64,000 bases of DNA from Rhyzopertha dominica. Taxonomy: Eukaryota > Arthropoda > Insecta > Coleoptera > Bostrichidae. The notes under the pieces were generated by a model. It ran no database searches. It worked only from the letters and a program-made list of their open reading frames with translations, and had not been told where the DNA came from. Position numbers and translations under genes: made by a program. Positions 46,665-56,929 of this stretch are shown piece after piece. Each line of letters begins with the position of its first letter. Positions within the stretch are counted from its first letter, which is position 1. Where the stretch lies: positions 24,394,245 to 24,458,244 of the forward strand of contig QCXZ01000086.1 of the NCBI GenBank assembly GCA_025024175.1, given 5' to 3'.

Positions 46665-47177
46665 CGTACATAACTAATTAACTCAAAGATACCGTTTGTA
46701 ACCATCAGATTCGTTGAATATTCCCTGAAACAAAAAGAAACTAACGTTAGGCTTTGTTATTATTCGTGAAATGGATAGTTCAGATAACTTCATTCACTTA
46801 ACCAGTGTTTTGTAAAAAATTTGCTAAAAATGAAAGATTATGATATAAATATAACATTTCATAATTAACTTACATACGTTAAAAACAAGGCACTACACTG
46901 TCACGCCCCCTTCCCCTAACGCACGCCCTTGTACAGTAACGTTTACGCGACCCAACATACAAATCAATGAAAAACGCATGCAAAACAACTAATTTTCATC
47001 GACTCACCCAACCAGACACAGCAGTAACTGCTCCCCTGCCTGAAACAAAAAATTAGGTTGTCACCTTTTCAGGAAAATTGAATTTTGAGAAACTCACAGT
47101 GCCTGGTTAAGACCGCAGCTTTTGGCCCCTCTTGATCCACATCTGGCACTGATTGGCACTAACACAACACTACACAC
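46665..47177 (-). CDS. Candidate three-exon small Cys-containing peptide or lncRNA gene (exons A-B-C)
   Basis: Exon A 47098-47177 (acceptor TTCATTGTTCCAG, donor GTGAGT), exon B 47008-47039 (acceptor TTTTTTGTTTCAG, donor GTGAGT), and exon C from 46724 down (acceptor TTTTTGTTTCAG), with a poly(A) signal at about 46640. All three acceptors have excellent pyrimidine tracts. The only open frame of exon A continues through B and stops about six codons into C. It gives a short peptide with a hydrophobic start, then Cys, seven residues, Cys, eleven residues and an adjacent Cys pair. No initiating ATG is in exon A. A further 5' exon may lie at about 47851-48005, but it offers no ATG frame open to its donor. 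So it is either a small secreted-type peptide missing its first exon here, or a spliced non-coding RNA. Family unknown. Confidence 0.4.
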
Positions 47178-47368
47178 CTGGAACAATGAAAAAAAATATA
47201 TTAGAAACAGGTACAAAGGTAGGCAAAAAAACTAAATTTTATGAGTTGTAAAACTATCGTGTCAATAATTTATTTTGTTTTTAGTATTATGTTTTCAATA
47301 AGTATTAAAATTTCCTTTACAAAACGAGGAATATATAATCGATCATCGATTAGCGATTAATCGAGAGG

Positions 47369-47600
47369 GAGAAAGTGGGGCTATCGCAAAAGCCAGTTGA
47401 ATGATGATAATTTCATAATCAACTGTAAAAAATATTGCTTGTAAGGGATTTAGGACAGAAAAGTGCGAAAAAGACGTTTGGTTCATCGAAGGTTTTCAAG
47501 ATGATTCAGGCAAATTTTATACGACGTATGATTTATGAGGCATGCAAAAATGCTCTATGATAATTGAAGTATTACACAAGAACGTTAAAATTAAGCTTAA
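47369..47600 (+). pseudogene. Transposase helix-turn-helix fragment, repeat unit 3
   Basis: Same segment as units 1 and 2: ESGAIAKAS, STVKNI, and IRRMIYEACKN in a shifted frame. It lies about 190 bp on the far side of exon A, in the same relation in which unit 2 lies to the orphan exon. This shows that exon and fragment were copied together, with a period of about 1.25 kb. Confidence 0.5.
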
Positions 47601-47850
47601 GGGTTTACATATTTTCTCTTAAGAATAGTGGTGGTTCATTATTAAAAATATAATAAAACGTAGTGCTATCTAACGAGACTACATTGTGCCTTTCAAAATC
47701 TATTTTGAGCAATTTCAACATATCGACCATACGTGCTTGATTGTTTTAAGAGTTCCACTTATATTACTGAAATTCTTTCAAAAGCCTCCAGGCTGCGAGA
47801 AAATTTCGAACTCGCCACGTAATAGCATCATGTAGAAAACATCCGCTTAC

Positions 47851-48041
47851 AGTTTAAAATGTAGTGTAAGGAGATGTGTCTCCTGCTACCCAATCCACAC
47901 ACGTCACACAACACTCCAAAATGTCAATAATTTCGAACCAACGAATCTTGAACAAACACCCCGTATTCACCGGCACAATGCATCAACCGCACCAGTTATC
48001 ATCGAGCGATTACTAATTCCAATAAACGACGCATTTAAATA
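47851..48041 (-). promoter_or_regulatory. Possible promoter and first exon for the minus-strand mini-exon gene
   Basis: The minus strand carries GCTATTTAAATGCG (TATA-like, 48031-48042). About 150 bp further along, AAACT|GTAAGC offers a splice donor at 47845-47850. Spacing fits a TATA box about 30 bp before a start site near 48005. No ATG opens into the donor. Speculative. Confidence 0.2.
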
Positions 48042-48805
48042 GCGTACTTGCAACGCCGGGCCCGCAAATGGACTGGTCCCTTTTTTTTGGCCCAGATAAA
48101 TTGCTCACGTACGCTCGGATACGCCGCCAAAAAAAGTGCTCGCAAGAACGTAAACAACTAGAGTATTTATTTAGCGGAGAAAATTTAATAGAGGCCCGTT
48201 TTGGGTTTAAATTTTTGGAGACATGGTTTGTAAAGATTCCTGTTTTATCTTTTTGAGCGATTAGTGCATACGTGGGTGATCCAAAAAGTCGCAGTGTAGT
48301 GAAAAGTATAAAGCTTCATTTTTTTCATCAATTCTACATTCGGTTGAAGCATTATTTTACTGTAGACTATTTTACGATCTAAATAGTTAGTACGTGACTT
48401 GGCCGTTCTTTTATACATCATAGAAATAACTGAATTCAAGCAAAAGATGCAAAAAAGCTTATACCAATTTGGATAACTTTTTAGGGGCAAAGTCGGGACA
48501 AAGCGTAGGGTACAATATCTTTTGACTATGTGCTACAACTAGGAACTATTGAATTAATTATTTTTTTTGCAGCTATTGACATGCACTGAACCATCATCCA
48601 GGGACTAAGGTCAATGTATCAGTTTCATGGCATACTGAAGCATTGATTTTTGTAGGTATACCTATGTGTACTAGTAATATGTATTAACAATCGAATGCGG
48701 ATTTTAGACTTGTCTATCTCCTTAGAGATGTCATTTCCAAAATACCACATAACTTTGTATTCTCTTTAAAGATTGATTGTTTGTATGAGGACGTACATCC
48801 TCGAA
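48042..48805. other. No gene seen
   Basis: AT-rich up to the assembly gap. Short ORFs on both strands lack motifs. Confidence 0.35.
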
Positions 48806-48905
48806 NNNNNNNNNNNNNNNNNNNNNNNNNNNNNNNNNNNNNNNNNNNNNNNNNNNNNNNNNNNNNNNNNNNNNNNNNNNNNNNNNNNNNNNNNNNNNNN
48901 NNNNN
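48806..48905. other. Assembly gap of exactly 100 N
   Basis: A run of exactly 100 Ns is the usual convention for a gap of unknown size. Continuity of anything across it cannot be judged. Confidence 0.95.
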
Positions 48906-49800
48906 GTGGAAAATATTTTGGATCTAGTAGAAGAAGACCAGCACCAGAAAAATCGCTACTCAATTGGATATTTCATATACATTCACGAGCAAGGATTATA
49001 CCCATACCATTTGCAAAAAGTACAGTTTCTACACCCGTAAGATTATGCTAAAAATTTACCTATCGGTTTAGTGTCGCCGTATAGCGACAAAAAGTAGCTA
49101 CCTAAATACTGAAAATCGGAAAATTGAGGCTTGAAAAAAGTGAAGATAATCCGATATCTCACCGTGATCCTCCTTCCGGCAGTGCCGGAGTATGTCACCC
49201 GTTTCACGGGTCCCCGATTTTTATTTCATCTCGGGCAATCTCGCCAATATATAACGCGAACGGGGAAAAAATTGACAGCTGGTTGGCCGCCACGCCGTTA
49301 TCTCAGCGGCGGGACCATGGCGAAAACAATTTCATACGGGGTTAGAAGCGCGGAACAAGAGCTACTCGTAAAGGATGGAGTTAATGTACGGGCCGGGCGG
49401 NAAAAAAATTACCGAGGACCATAAACAAACGCCAAGGAGCCTATTTACTCAAGCAATTAGGGCTCACAATCGATCAAAAGCGGCACGTTATGTCATTAAT
49501 TTTAAGGCTAAAAATAATACTTTTTACCCTCTATTAATAGGCTGTTGCAGTCATATGCGTCAGAGCAGCTATCGATTTATTCATGCAGCGGTTCTGAAAA
49601 ATATGGTCAATCGCTCCGAGATTAAAGTCCTTTTGTTATTTGCGGTTAATTTTACCTACATTTTGCTCCGCTTTACGTCTGTCTAACTGTTCCGCTTATC
49701 TAGTCCGTTATAGTAAAGCGTAGTGCTTTTAAAGTCTTCCGCTTTCGGACCTCCGGCTAACACTGCGGCGTCAATGATTTTATAGGTTCTTCACTTATTC
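48906..49800. other. GC-richer island, unassigned, possibly regulatory
   Basis: At 49150-49480 CpG-containing sequence is open in two plus frames (73 and 97 codons) with no motif. It includes ATAAACAAACG (forkhead-like), CAATTAGGGC and ATCGATC boxes at 49420-49475. This composition and motif clustering resemble insect developmental enhancers. It is inference only. Confidence 0.25.
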
Positions 49801-49802
49801 CT

Positions 49803-49825
49803 ATACAGGGTGGTTGCCACATATA
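49803..49825 (+). repeat. Solitary Tc1/mariner-type terminus
   Basis: TATACAGGGTGGTTGCCACA has the TA plus CAGGGTGG start used by several Tc1/mariner families, including the DD41D element at 12662. No partner is found, and a retrotransposon fragment follows directly. Confidence 0.35.
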
Positions 49826-49939
49826 CGTCATCAAACTGCATTTAATAGCAAAAATTAGGAAAAAACATCAAGTTGCTGTGGATAACAAAACCATAATAAA
49901 AACGAACATACAGCCAATGGAGTGAAGCAAACAATATCA

Positions 49940-50570
49940 TGTCAAATTGTAAAATATTTAATTGTTCCAATTTTTAAGTCTGGAGACAAAAGTAAGCTAA
50001 ATAACTATAGATCTATGTGAGATTATATAATTACCTAAGCCTAACAAAAATCTTAAATAATTTTCAGTCTAGTTTCCAAAACGGTCTTGCAACAAAAGAC
50101 ATCTAGATAAGAATCTAAACAATAGCAAAATTGTAGCATGTATATTCCTTGATCTCAGTAGGGCATTCGATACTATAAATCATAACCCCTTACTAGAAAA
50201 GCTTAAAAACTATGGAGTACGAGGGACGCCTCTCTCCTGGCTTGAATCATTTAAAAAAATAGGTCCCAAAGTGTCCTAATAAAAGGTAACGGCTCACAAC
50301 ATATTTCGGAATCCCTACACGTCACTTTCGGGGTGCCTCAGGGCACTGTTTTGGACACACTACTTTTNCTGATCCCCATAAATGACCTTAAATTAAGTAA
50401 TAACTCCCAAATCACTCTTTTTAGCGATGATACTTGAGCCTCTATTACGTCATCCAACTTAGCAGCGTTAAGCTCCTACAGTAATGAAGTCTTATTGTGC
50501 ATCTAATGGACTCTCTATGAATAATGAAAAAACTAAATGCCTTGTCTTTTTAACCAAATCATTGGACCAA
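49940..50570 (+). pseudogene. Non-LTR reverse transcriptase pseudogene
   Basis: PIFKSGDKSKLNNYRS (domain 1), then DLSRAFDTINHNPLLEKLKN with domain A in a separate frame, KGNGSQHISESLHVTFGVPQ ending in GTVLDTLLFLI (VPQGxxLGPLLF block), ITLFSDDT (catalytic FADD, here SDD), and NGLSMNNEKTKCLVFLT (the C-terminal NxxKT block). Order and spacing match R1/I/jockey-like insect RTs. Stops and shifts are frequent, and both ends are lost. The copy resembles none of copies A-C closely. Confidence 0.65.
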
Positions 50571-50574
50571 TTGT

Positions 50575-53540
50575 TTTCTCTGTTTTGTCCTTTGCGCTTT
50601 CTACAAATGTTGTGAGTTCATAAGAATTAAATAAATAAACAAAAATAAACTCCTTTAGCGAGAAAATGTTAATGAAAGATAGCGTATACAAACCAGGGAG
50701 TCGAAATGTAACGTTAAAGCTACATAACAAGCAAACGCGACCGCTGAGAAACGCAGAAAGAAATATCGTGAAATTGTTGGCCACAGTTGTCAAAAAAAAC
50801 GAAAATTGAGGTACAACAGAACTCCTAGAGAAAAAGATATATGTAATGAAATATTGGGAACATACTTAAAGGAGAGAAGAAGACCATATACTACAAAAAG
50901 CGTGGAACAAGCTACATGTAGAGGACAACGGTGGAGGGAATCACAGCAAAATCAAACTTACATATCTTAACGAGACCAGGAAATTATAATTTGTTCTTTA
51001 TTTTCGCGTCNATGCGCGAGAGCAGTAATCGATTGAGACTAACTCATGTTGGTTAGGACTTCTGGACACAAATCTTTTGAATGCCTGAGTCCGCTGCGAA
51101 CCGCCTCTAAAACAAGGAGCATTTTTATGGATTACCACACGGATTACCCTCGAAATACATATATCGTCGGACTTTTTAACCCGAAAAGCCGAACGTAAAT
51201 ATTTGCTTAATTACATCTGGTGTTCACACGCGAAAGGTGAATAATCGCGCAGGAGTGAATTTTTTATTATATTCCACACTGCAGCCCCGCAGGAGACCGC
51301 GGGTACGTTCAACCAGATGGTGTTTTTAGAAGGATAACTTTGAGGAAAGCGGTTCAGCTGTCATATGCAGCTAATTTTCCGCGAGAAAAATGATGAGTCG
51401 CGAGTCCCTAGCATTCATTTGCCCCAATTCTTAAAAGTGCTTTGGCTAAGTTCGAGGTGCTCTTGAATTTGAGATGATTACGGTAACGTAACGTAACGTT
51501 ACTTATTCATTTCACGGTTCATATAATCAAAGACAAAGAAAAAAATGGAATGTATCGATAATGGATGAATTAGAGGAACCAAACTGTGTTGTTGCCTAAA
51601 AGAATCGCAAAAAAGCCTGTACCTTTGGTGTGAATTTATAAAAAAGCAAAAAGTCGAATAACTTCATTATTTGGAAAAATACATTAAAAGTGTAAATGCA
51701 ATTGTTATATTGAATTTGAAAAATTAAATAAACAAATAAGTTCATTTGTTTCTGAGATATGACACAAAGTTATGTTTTTTTTAAATAGCAGTCATGGGTG
51801 GCTTTTATTATTCTTTATTGTTTATCATTTTTTAAATATAAAACAGACTGTATTTTTTAACGAAAACAATAGTTTTACTATGGTTGAAACAATCTAGTCT
51901 TTCTGATTAAGCAAAAGTGAAAGGTATTTTGAAAATTCATCCTGCATAACGATGAATATTACACATACTCCAAATAAACTTGAGTTTTATTTATAAATTT
52001 TGGATAAACTAGTATTTTAAACTATATTTGTACAGTAAGCGTCCAGATAACTTTTCAAAACCTTTTAGTTGTCAATACTATTAACTGCCAGCAAAATGAA
52101 AAAATTGTGTATTTTTTTTAGATTAATAATTTCTTTTAACAGCTCCAATGTTTTCTGAAAATATTCTTTCATTGGGTATAAAAAGATTGATTTAAGTATA
52201 ATAAAATTTAATTACATATGTTTAGAAAAAAGCTACTTTGAGCATTTGTACTGAATTTTCGCTTAGACAAAACTCTTGTTCCTTTATTTCATTAAGAATA
52301 ACCTTGTGAAATTAGTTCAATCGAAATCAAACGAACATAATTTTGAAACTAAACNGCGGCACATGATTNACGTCAACATAGTATTAATACATGTCCAAAA
52401 CACAATCATATTGTGACACTACTAATAAATCATTTATATATTTTATATAAAAATGTATTTGTCAATTAACTGGACTATAAAAAGAATAATTCCAACACGT
52501 TTTATTTAGCTAAACAAAAAAAATAAACCCAGAGGCAAATGCAAATTTGATTTGTACGTACTTATGCAAATAAACTCATTTCAAGAAAAAAAATCATATA
52601 GATTTATTGAAATGCTTATTCAACTGTAGCAATTCTAAAGCAGAATTAACCCCAAATAGTATTCTGAAATGTTGTTACTAAAATTTGGGAGCAATAATCT
52701 GATCACTGTTTTCATATTCCAAAAATCTTATTTAAACCACCTTTCTAGCCGTTAAATATTACCTTATCTTTATTCGTTACAAGTTTCACGGTACTAGCTT
52801 TTCTGATTGTCGAGCTAATAAAAATATATTCAAAAACCCTAAGTTCTGAAAATATGATTGCTGATTGCTGGTTTGAATGCAAGCTCTAGCATGCAATCGC
52901 CATAAAGTGAAAAAGATAGTCATCCGATTTTCGGGCATCTGCGCGCATATCATAAAGGATCACACAAAGAAAGACTACATTTTCATGTAAGTAAACGTTG
53001 TAAGCTGCAAAACTTGACTCACCCCAACAAAAATTGACAGTGCTTTCAGTGATCGTTGGCATCATTTTCAGCAGTCTTCCGGAAGGAAACTAGCACAACA
53101 CACACACTAAAACCCACGAATAGACGAAAACAGTTTCAAAAATCCGTTCGAAAATCTGGAAACGCAGGCTTGTCGAACGANTCACGCATACTGAAGCGCA
53201 GTATTCCAGAAGCTACTAAACACAAAAAAATTGTTTACGCTGACGGTCGCCGGACTACCCAGCAAAAAACGGATAGGCAAAAAACAGTTTGTACCGACTC
53301 GGACACAGTGATCGGAATGAAATTTTGAGCCCATGCTTGGAACACAGTTTTGAGACGGCTACTGGGAGTTTAAAATCGAACTAAATAAACACAAAATTTA
53401 CAGATGTGGGTTCAAGTATGCTATTCACGTCTATTACTGCAATAATGGACTTTTGAACGAAGCTCTACTTTGTACTGAAATTCTGTTAAAACACAGTTAA
53501 AGAATTTTGGCTTNTTTATTCAAGAATAGCATTACGTAAA
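50575..53540. other. No gene seen
   Basis: Strongly AT-rich from 51500 to 52900. A small near-palindrome of GTAAC units sits at 51483-51502. ORF 53056-53328 has no motif. Ns at 51011, 52356, 52370, 53181 and 53514. Confidence 0.35.
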
Positions 53541-53544
53541 GATT

Positions 53545-54420
53545 TCTAATTATAGACTCATATCTATTCTCTAATATTTCAAAGATCTTTGATATGTTTT
53601 TATATAACTACATCTACAATTATGTACAATCAGCATGGTTTTATCAAAAAAGGGTATACGGCTAGAAATATGTTATGATTTACGAAATATGTATTGAATG
53701 CTCTCAAAAATTAAAGACAGGTTGATTTATATATGGACATTCAAAAGACCTTAGCTCAGACTGATATATATTGGCCAATACAAAAATTAGTCCTTCGACT
53801 TCAGTGGGTTTTTTAAAATCTAGTTTCATCTTATATCGCTAATCGTAAGCAAGCAGTTGTATGTGATCTCTGCCGTCATCAATAGATTCAGGTGCGCCTG
53901 AAGGATCCATCCTAGGTCCTCTGTTGTTTCTACTTTTCATAGATAATTTACCTAATGAACTTGAAAATATTTAGTAAAATTGACTGTATAGAGGATTTGC
54001 AAGACAGTATTAACAAGGTAGTCACATGGCGTGCGAATAAGAAACTGACATTAAATATAAAGAAATGTAACCTAGAAAAAGACGCCAACTTGGAATTCTC
54101 CTATAAAATAGAATTAACTTCCTTAAACTACTGTAACAATATTACTGACCTAGGTGTTCTCTTTGATGCTAAATTGTCCATTCCATAATGGGTTTTATAT
54201 ACAGGAATTGTAAAAATTTTAAAAATAACAATAACTATATTAGTCACTAATAAAATCTAAACTGCTGATTGATGTGGTTTCCCATATATTAGAACCAAAT
54301 TAATTTGGTATAAAGGCAAATTGCTTAAGTTTCTGTCATTTCCTTTATCCCCCAATAGCTTTTGGATATCGTCTTTGCAACCCTGGAGATAAGGAGAGTT
54401 TTGCATCTATTTCGTTTGGT
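53545..54420 (+). pseudogene. Non-LTR reverse transcriptase pseudogene lacking its FADD motif
   Basis: LISILSNISKIFDMFLYNYI (domain 2), QHGFIKKGYTARNML, VDLIYMDIQKTLAQTD (domain A, FDxxD lost), SSYIANRKQAVVC, and SGAPEGSILGPLLFLLFIDN. At about 53955 the frame passes from LPNE directly to LKIFSKIDCIEDLQDS. In relatives about 15-20 residues with the catalytic FADD separate these blocks, so a small deletion has removed the active site. Then KLTLNIKKC and the ITDLGVLFDAKLS block follow. Jockey/R1-like, inactive. Confidence 0.65.
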
Positions 54421-54474
54421 TTTTTATATGTATATAATCAGTTTTTTACCCATAGGGTGTAAAGGTATGCAGTG

Positions 54475-55915
54475 CNTCTCACTCGTTTACTGTCTTTTGT
54501 ACTATTTTCTTCCACTTAGTCCTGTCCTTTGCTATTCTTCTAGCTTCGTCCCAGGTGAGGTTTCTCTTCCACAAGGCCTCGGCCACTGTCATGTTCCATG
54601 TCTTCTGCGGTCTTGCTCTTCTTTTCTTTCCTTGTACTTTTGCCTCCCACACTAGTTTTGCTGGTCTCTCCTCGTTCATTCTCACCAAGTGCCCGAACCA
54701 CTTTAATTTATTCTCTTCCATAGTTTGTTTAATCGATTCTATTTCTCTGATTCTGTCCATTCTAGTCACCCCTTTAACACGTATTTCATCTCTGTTGCCT
54801 GCAGTCTACTTAAAAGTCTATCAATTAACACCCAACTTTCACTACCATATGTCAGTATTGGTCTATATAAATGGTCTTGTATACCGTCATTATTCTTCTC
54901 ACTTATTTTTTTTTTACTTATTAACGCCCTATTTAGTGAGTGGTACACCTTTATTGCACTAGTGATTCTTTCGTTTATTTCTTCATCCATACTTCCATTG
55001 CTTTGTATTGTAACTCCTAGGTACTTAAAACCTTTAACCTTTTCTATTTGTTTCCCATTTATTGTTATGTCTATGTTTTTGTCCGCCTTTCATATGACCA
55101 TTGTTTTAGTCTTGCTCGTATTTATTAAGATTTTACGTTTTATTTTTTAGTTAATTCTCCCAAAACTCTACATTTTGTTGTAACTTTTCGTTATTTTCTG
55201 CACAGATCATCAGGTCATCTGCAAATGCGCATTCTGCTAGCTTTATCACCTTTAATTTTCTATACCCTAATTTGACTTCGTTAGCCTTGTTGTGTAGTTC
55301 CCACGATATATATCGTCCATTACCATGATAAACACAGTGTTGGGTTTAACACCCCCCTTGCCTTAATCCATCCACTTCTTGAAAATCCTGTGATTCCATG
55401 TTGCTTGTTGTTCTGAGCTTATTATTTGTACCTCTTTTCTTCATACTTTCCCAGACCACTTTCTCTAAGTCCAGGAATGCTAAACAGATTCCTTTTTCTT
55501 TGCCTATCTTTTCCGCCATTTGTTTAATCGTAAATATATGGTCCTGGATGCTTCGCCCTCTTCTAAACCCGCTTTGTGTTTCGTGTAATTGTGGTTCCAA
55601 CTTTTCTCTTAATCTTGCTTCACTCAGTCTTTCATAAACCTTTGCTACTACACTTAACAATGTGATTTCTCTATAGTTCCCACATCCTTTTGTGTCTCCC
55701 TTTTTATGTATTGGTACAATTATCCCCATTTTCCAGTCATCTGGTACTGCTCCTTTATTCCATGCCATGTTCAATATTTTTGTTAGCACTTTTCCCGGTC
55801 CCATACTTTTCAACATTTCTGGTGCAATTTGATCATGCCCCGCCGCCTTTCCCCTTTTTATATTATCAATGATCTTTTTTACTTCTTCCTCGTTTGTTTT
55901 TAAGTTAGTTAATTA
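54475..55915 (-). pseudogene. RTE-like non-LTR reverse transcriptase pseudogene
   Basis: Read on minus from 55915: KRGKAAGHDQIAPEMLKSMG, AWNKGAVPDDWKMGIIVPIH, KKGDTKGCGNYREITLLS, QSGFRRGRSIQDHIFTIKQM, and AFLDLEKVVWESMKKRGT. In the last, domain A has lost the AFD-R-V-P segment. Then GLRQGGC and, in another frame, NTVFIMVMDDI, ECAFADDLMICA (FADD near 55220), LTYGSESWVL, and KLKWFGHLVRMNEERPAKLV with GKKRRARPQKTW and DRTKWKKIV. The WFGHLxRM / GRPxxTW / DRxxWR tail is typical of RTE- and L1-like lineages rather than jockey. All blocks are in order, so the copy is nearly full-length for RT but has several shifts and one deletion. The 3' end is near 54475. Confidence 0.75.
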
Positions 55916-55919
55916 TTGC

Positions 55920-56760
55920 ATTGTCCATCACTATTAGCACATATGTTTTCCCAGAAGTAGTTCCAGCTATTTGGTTACCTTTTATTGTAAACAAGCAAAA
56001 ACACTAAAAGGACGTATAAAAATTTTAACATCTTCAGCGCCAGTTACTTTACCTGACGTTCGCCGCAGAATATGAAACAAAAGCACAAAAACCATCACAA
56101 ATGGACAAGTATTCGGGAGAGATCAAAGTCTGAACGTCAGTTTGCGAGTCAGGGCTCGCAAAAAATAGAGTCAACGGCAAAGGACTAATGCCGAATAAAC
56201 CCATTCAGCGTGTACTTTTGGCAAGAGTAACTGGGAGGATCATTACCGCGTGTCAAAGTGGGCACAAAGGCAAGTAAAAGCAAACGCAACAAAAACGAGA
56301 CCGCACATCCAAGATTTACACAGGTCGATAAGTTAATTCCAGGCGGGTAACGATGTCTCCCGTATAAGACACAAATAATTATTCGTGTTTCGCATTCTGA
56401 AAAGCAATACGAAGTATAATGGATAATTACTTAGATAGCGACGCCAGGCTTGAACTTATAATGCTCATTTGTATTCCCTGGTGTTTTTGCACTTGGTCGG
56501 TCCTATCTTATCATCAACTCATACTCCCAGCGAGAAAAAATGCGTTTTAAGGTATTGCGCTAATGGTGGCCATTATTCTGCCACGACAATAACGAAAGAC
56601 AAAGCTTTCAAGGGGGAGACACCGTAAACATCGATGGCCTGGTTGCTGCACAAATTCAAGTCATTGCGACAATGAAGCACTGTCATCTCAATTTTAGGTA
56701 GAGTTGAATTGGACAATGTCTCCATATTTTGACACAAGTTCAAGGTATTACAATGTATTG
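55920..56760. other. No gene seen
   Basis: Moderate GC at 56040-56340 with no long open frame and no recognised motif. Confidence 0.35.
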
Positions 56761-56762
56761 CT

Positions 56763-56904
56763 AAAAGCAAAAAATAAAATTTATAATAAATTAAGTCCAA
56801 CATATTATGGAAACCCTATACTTCATAAACAGGGTTGCCCTGTACGTCCCATTATTTGTCTAATAAATATTATGTGTCGGCTTCTTTCCATTTTACTTCA
56901 GTGG
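56763..56904 (+). pseudogene. Penelope-like element reverse transcriptase scrap
   Basis: KLSPTYYGNPILHKQGCPVR followed by PIICLINIMCRLLSILL matches the YGLPKIHKxGxPLRPIVSxIxSPTYxLAKxL block of Penelope-like RTs (the finger region ahead of the catalytic palm). KIHK has become ILHK. No palm motif or GIY-YIG endonuclease is readable beyond it. Penelope-like elements are the group best known for carrying hammerhead ribozymes, relevant to 21038-21146. Confidence 0.5.
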
Positions 56905-56929
56905 CCAAGAACATCTAATTATTAAACAA

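Noticed and set aside
51483..51502. GTAAC triple repeat ending in GTTAC
   Set aside because: Too short to be a satellite or telomeric array and not related to TCAGG.
54555..55150. Long hydrophobic plus ORFs (135 and 141 codons) resembling membrane proteins
   Set aside because: They are antisense shadows of the minus-strand RTE-like reverse transcriptase, whose motifs are clear.
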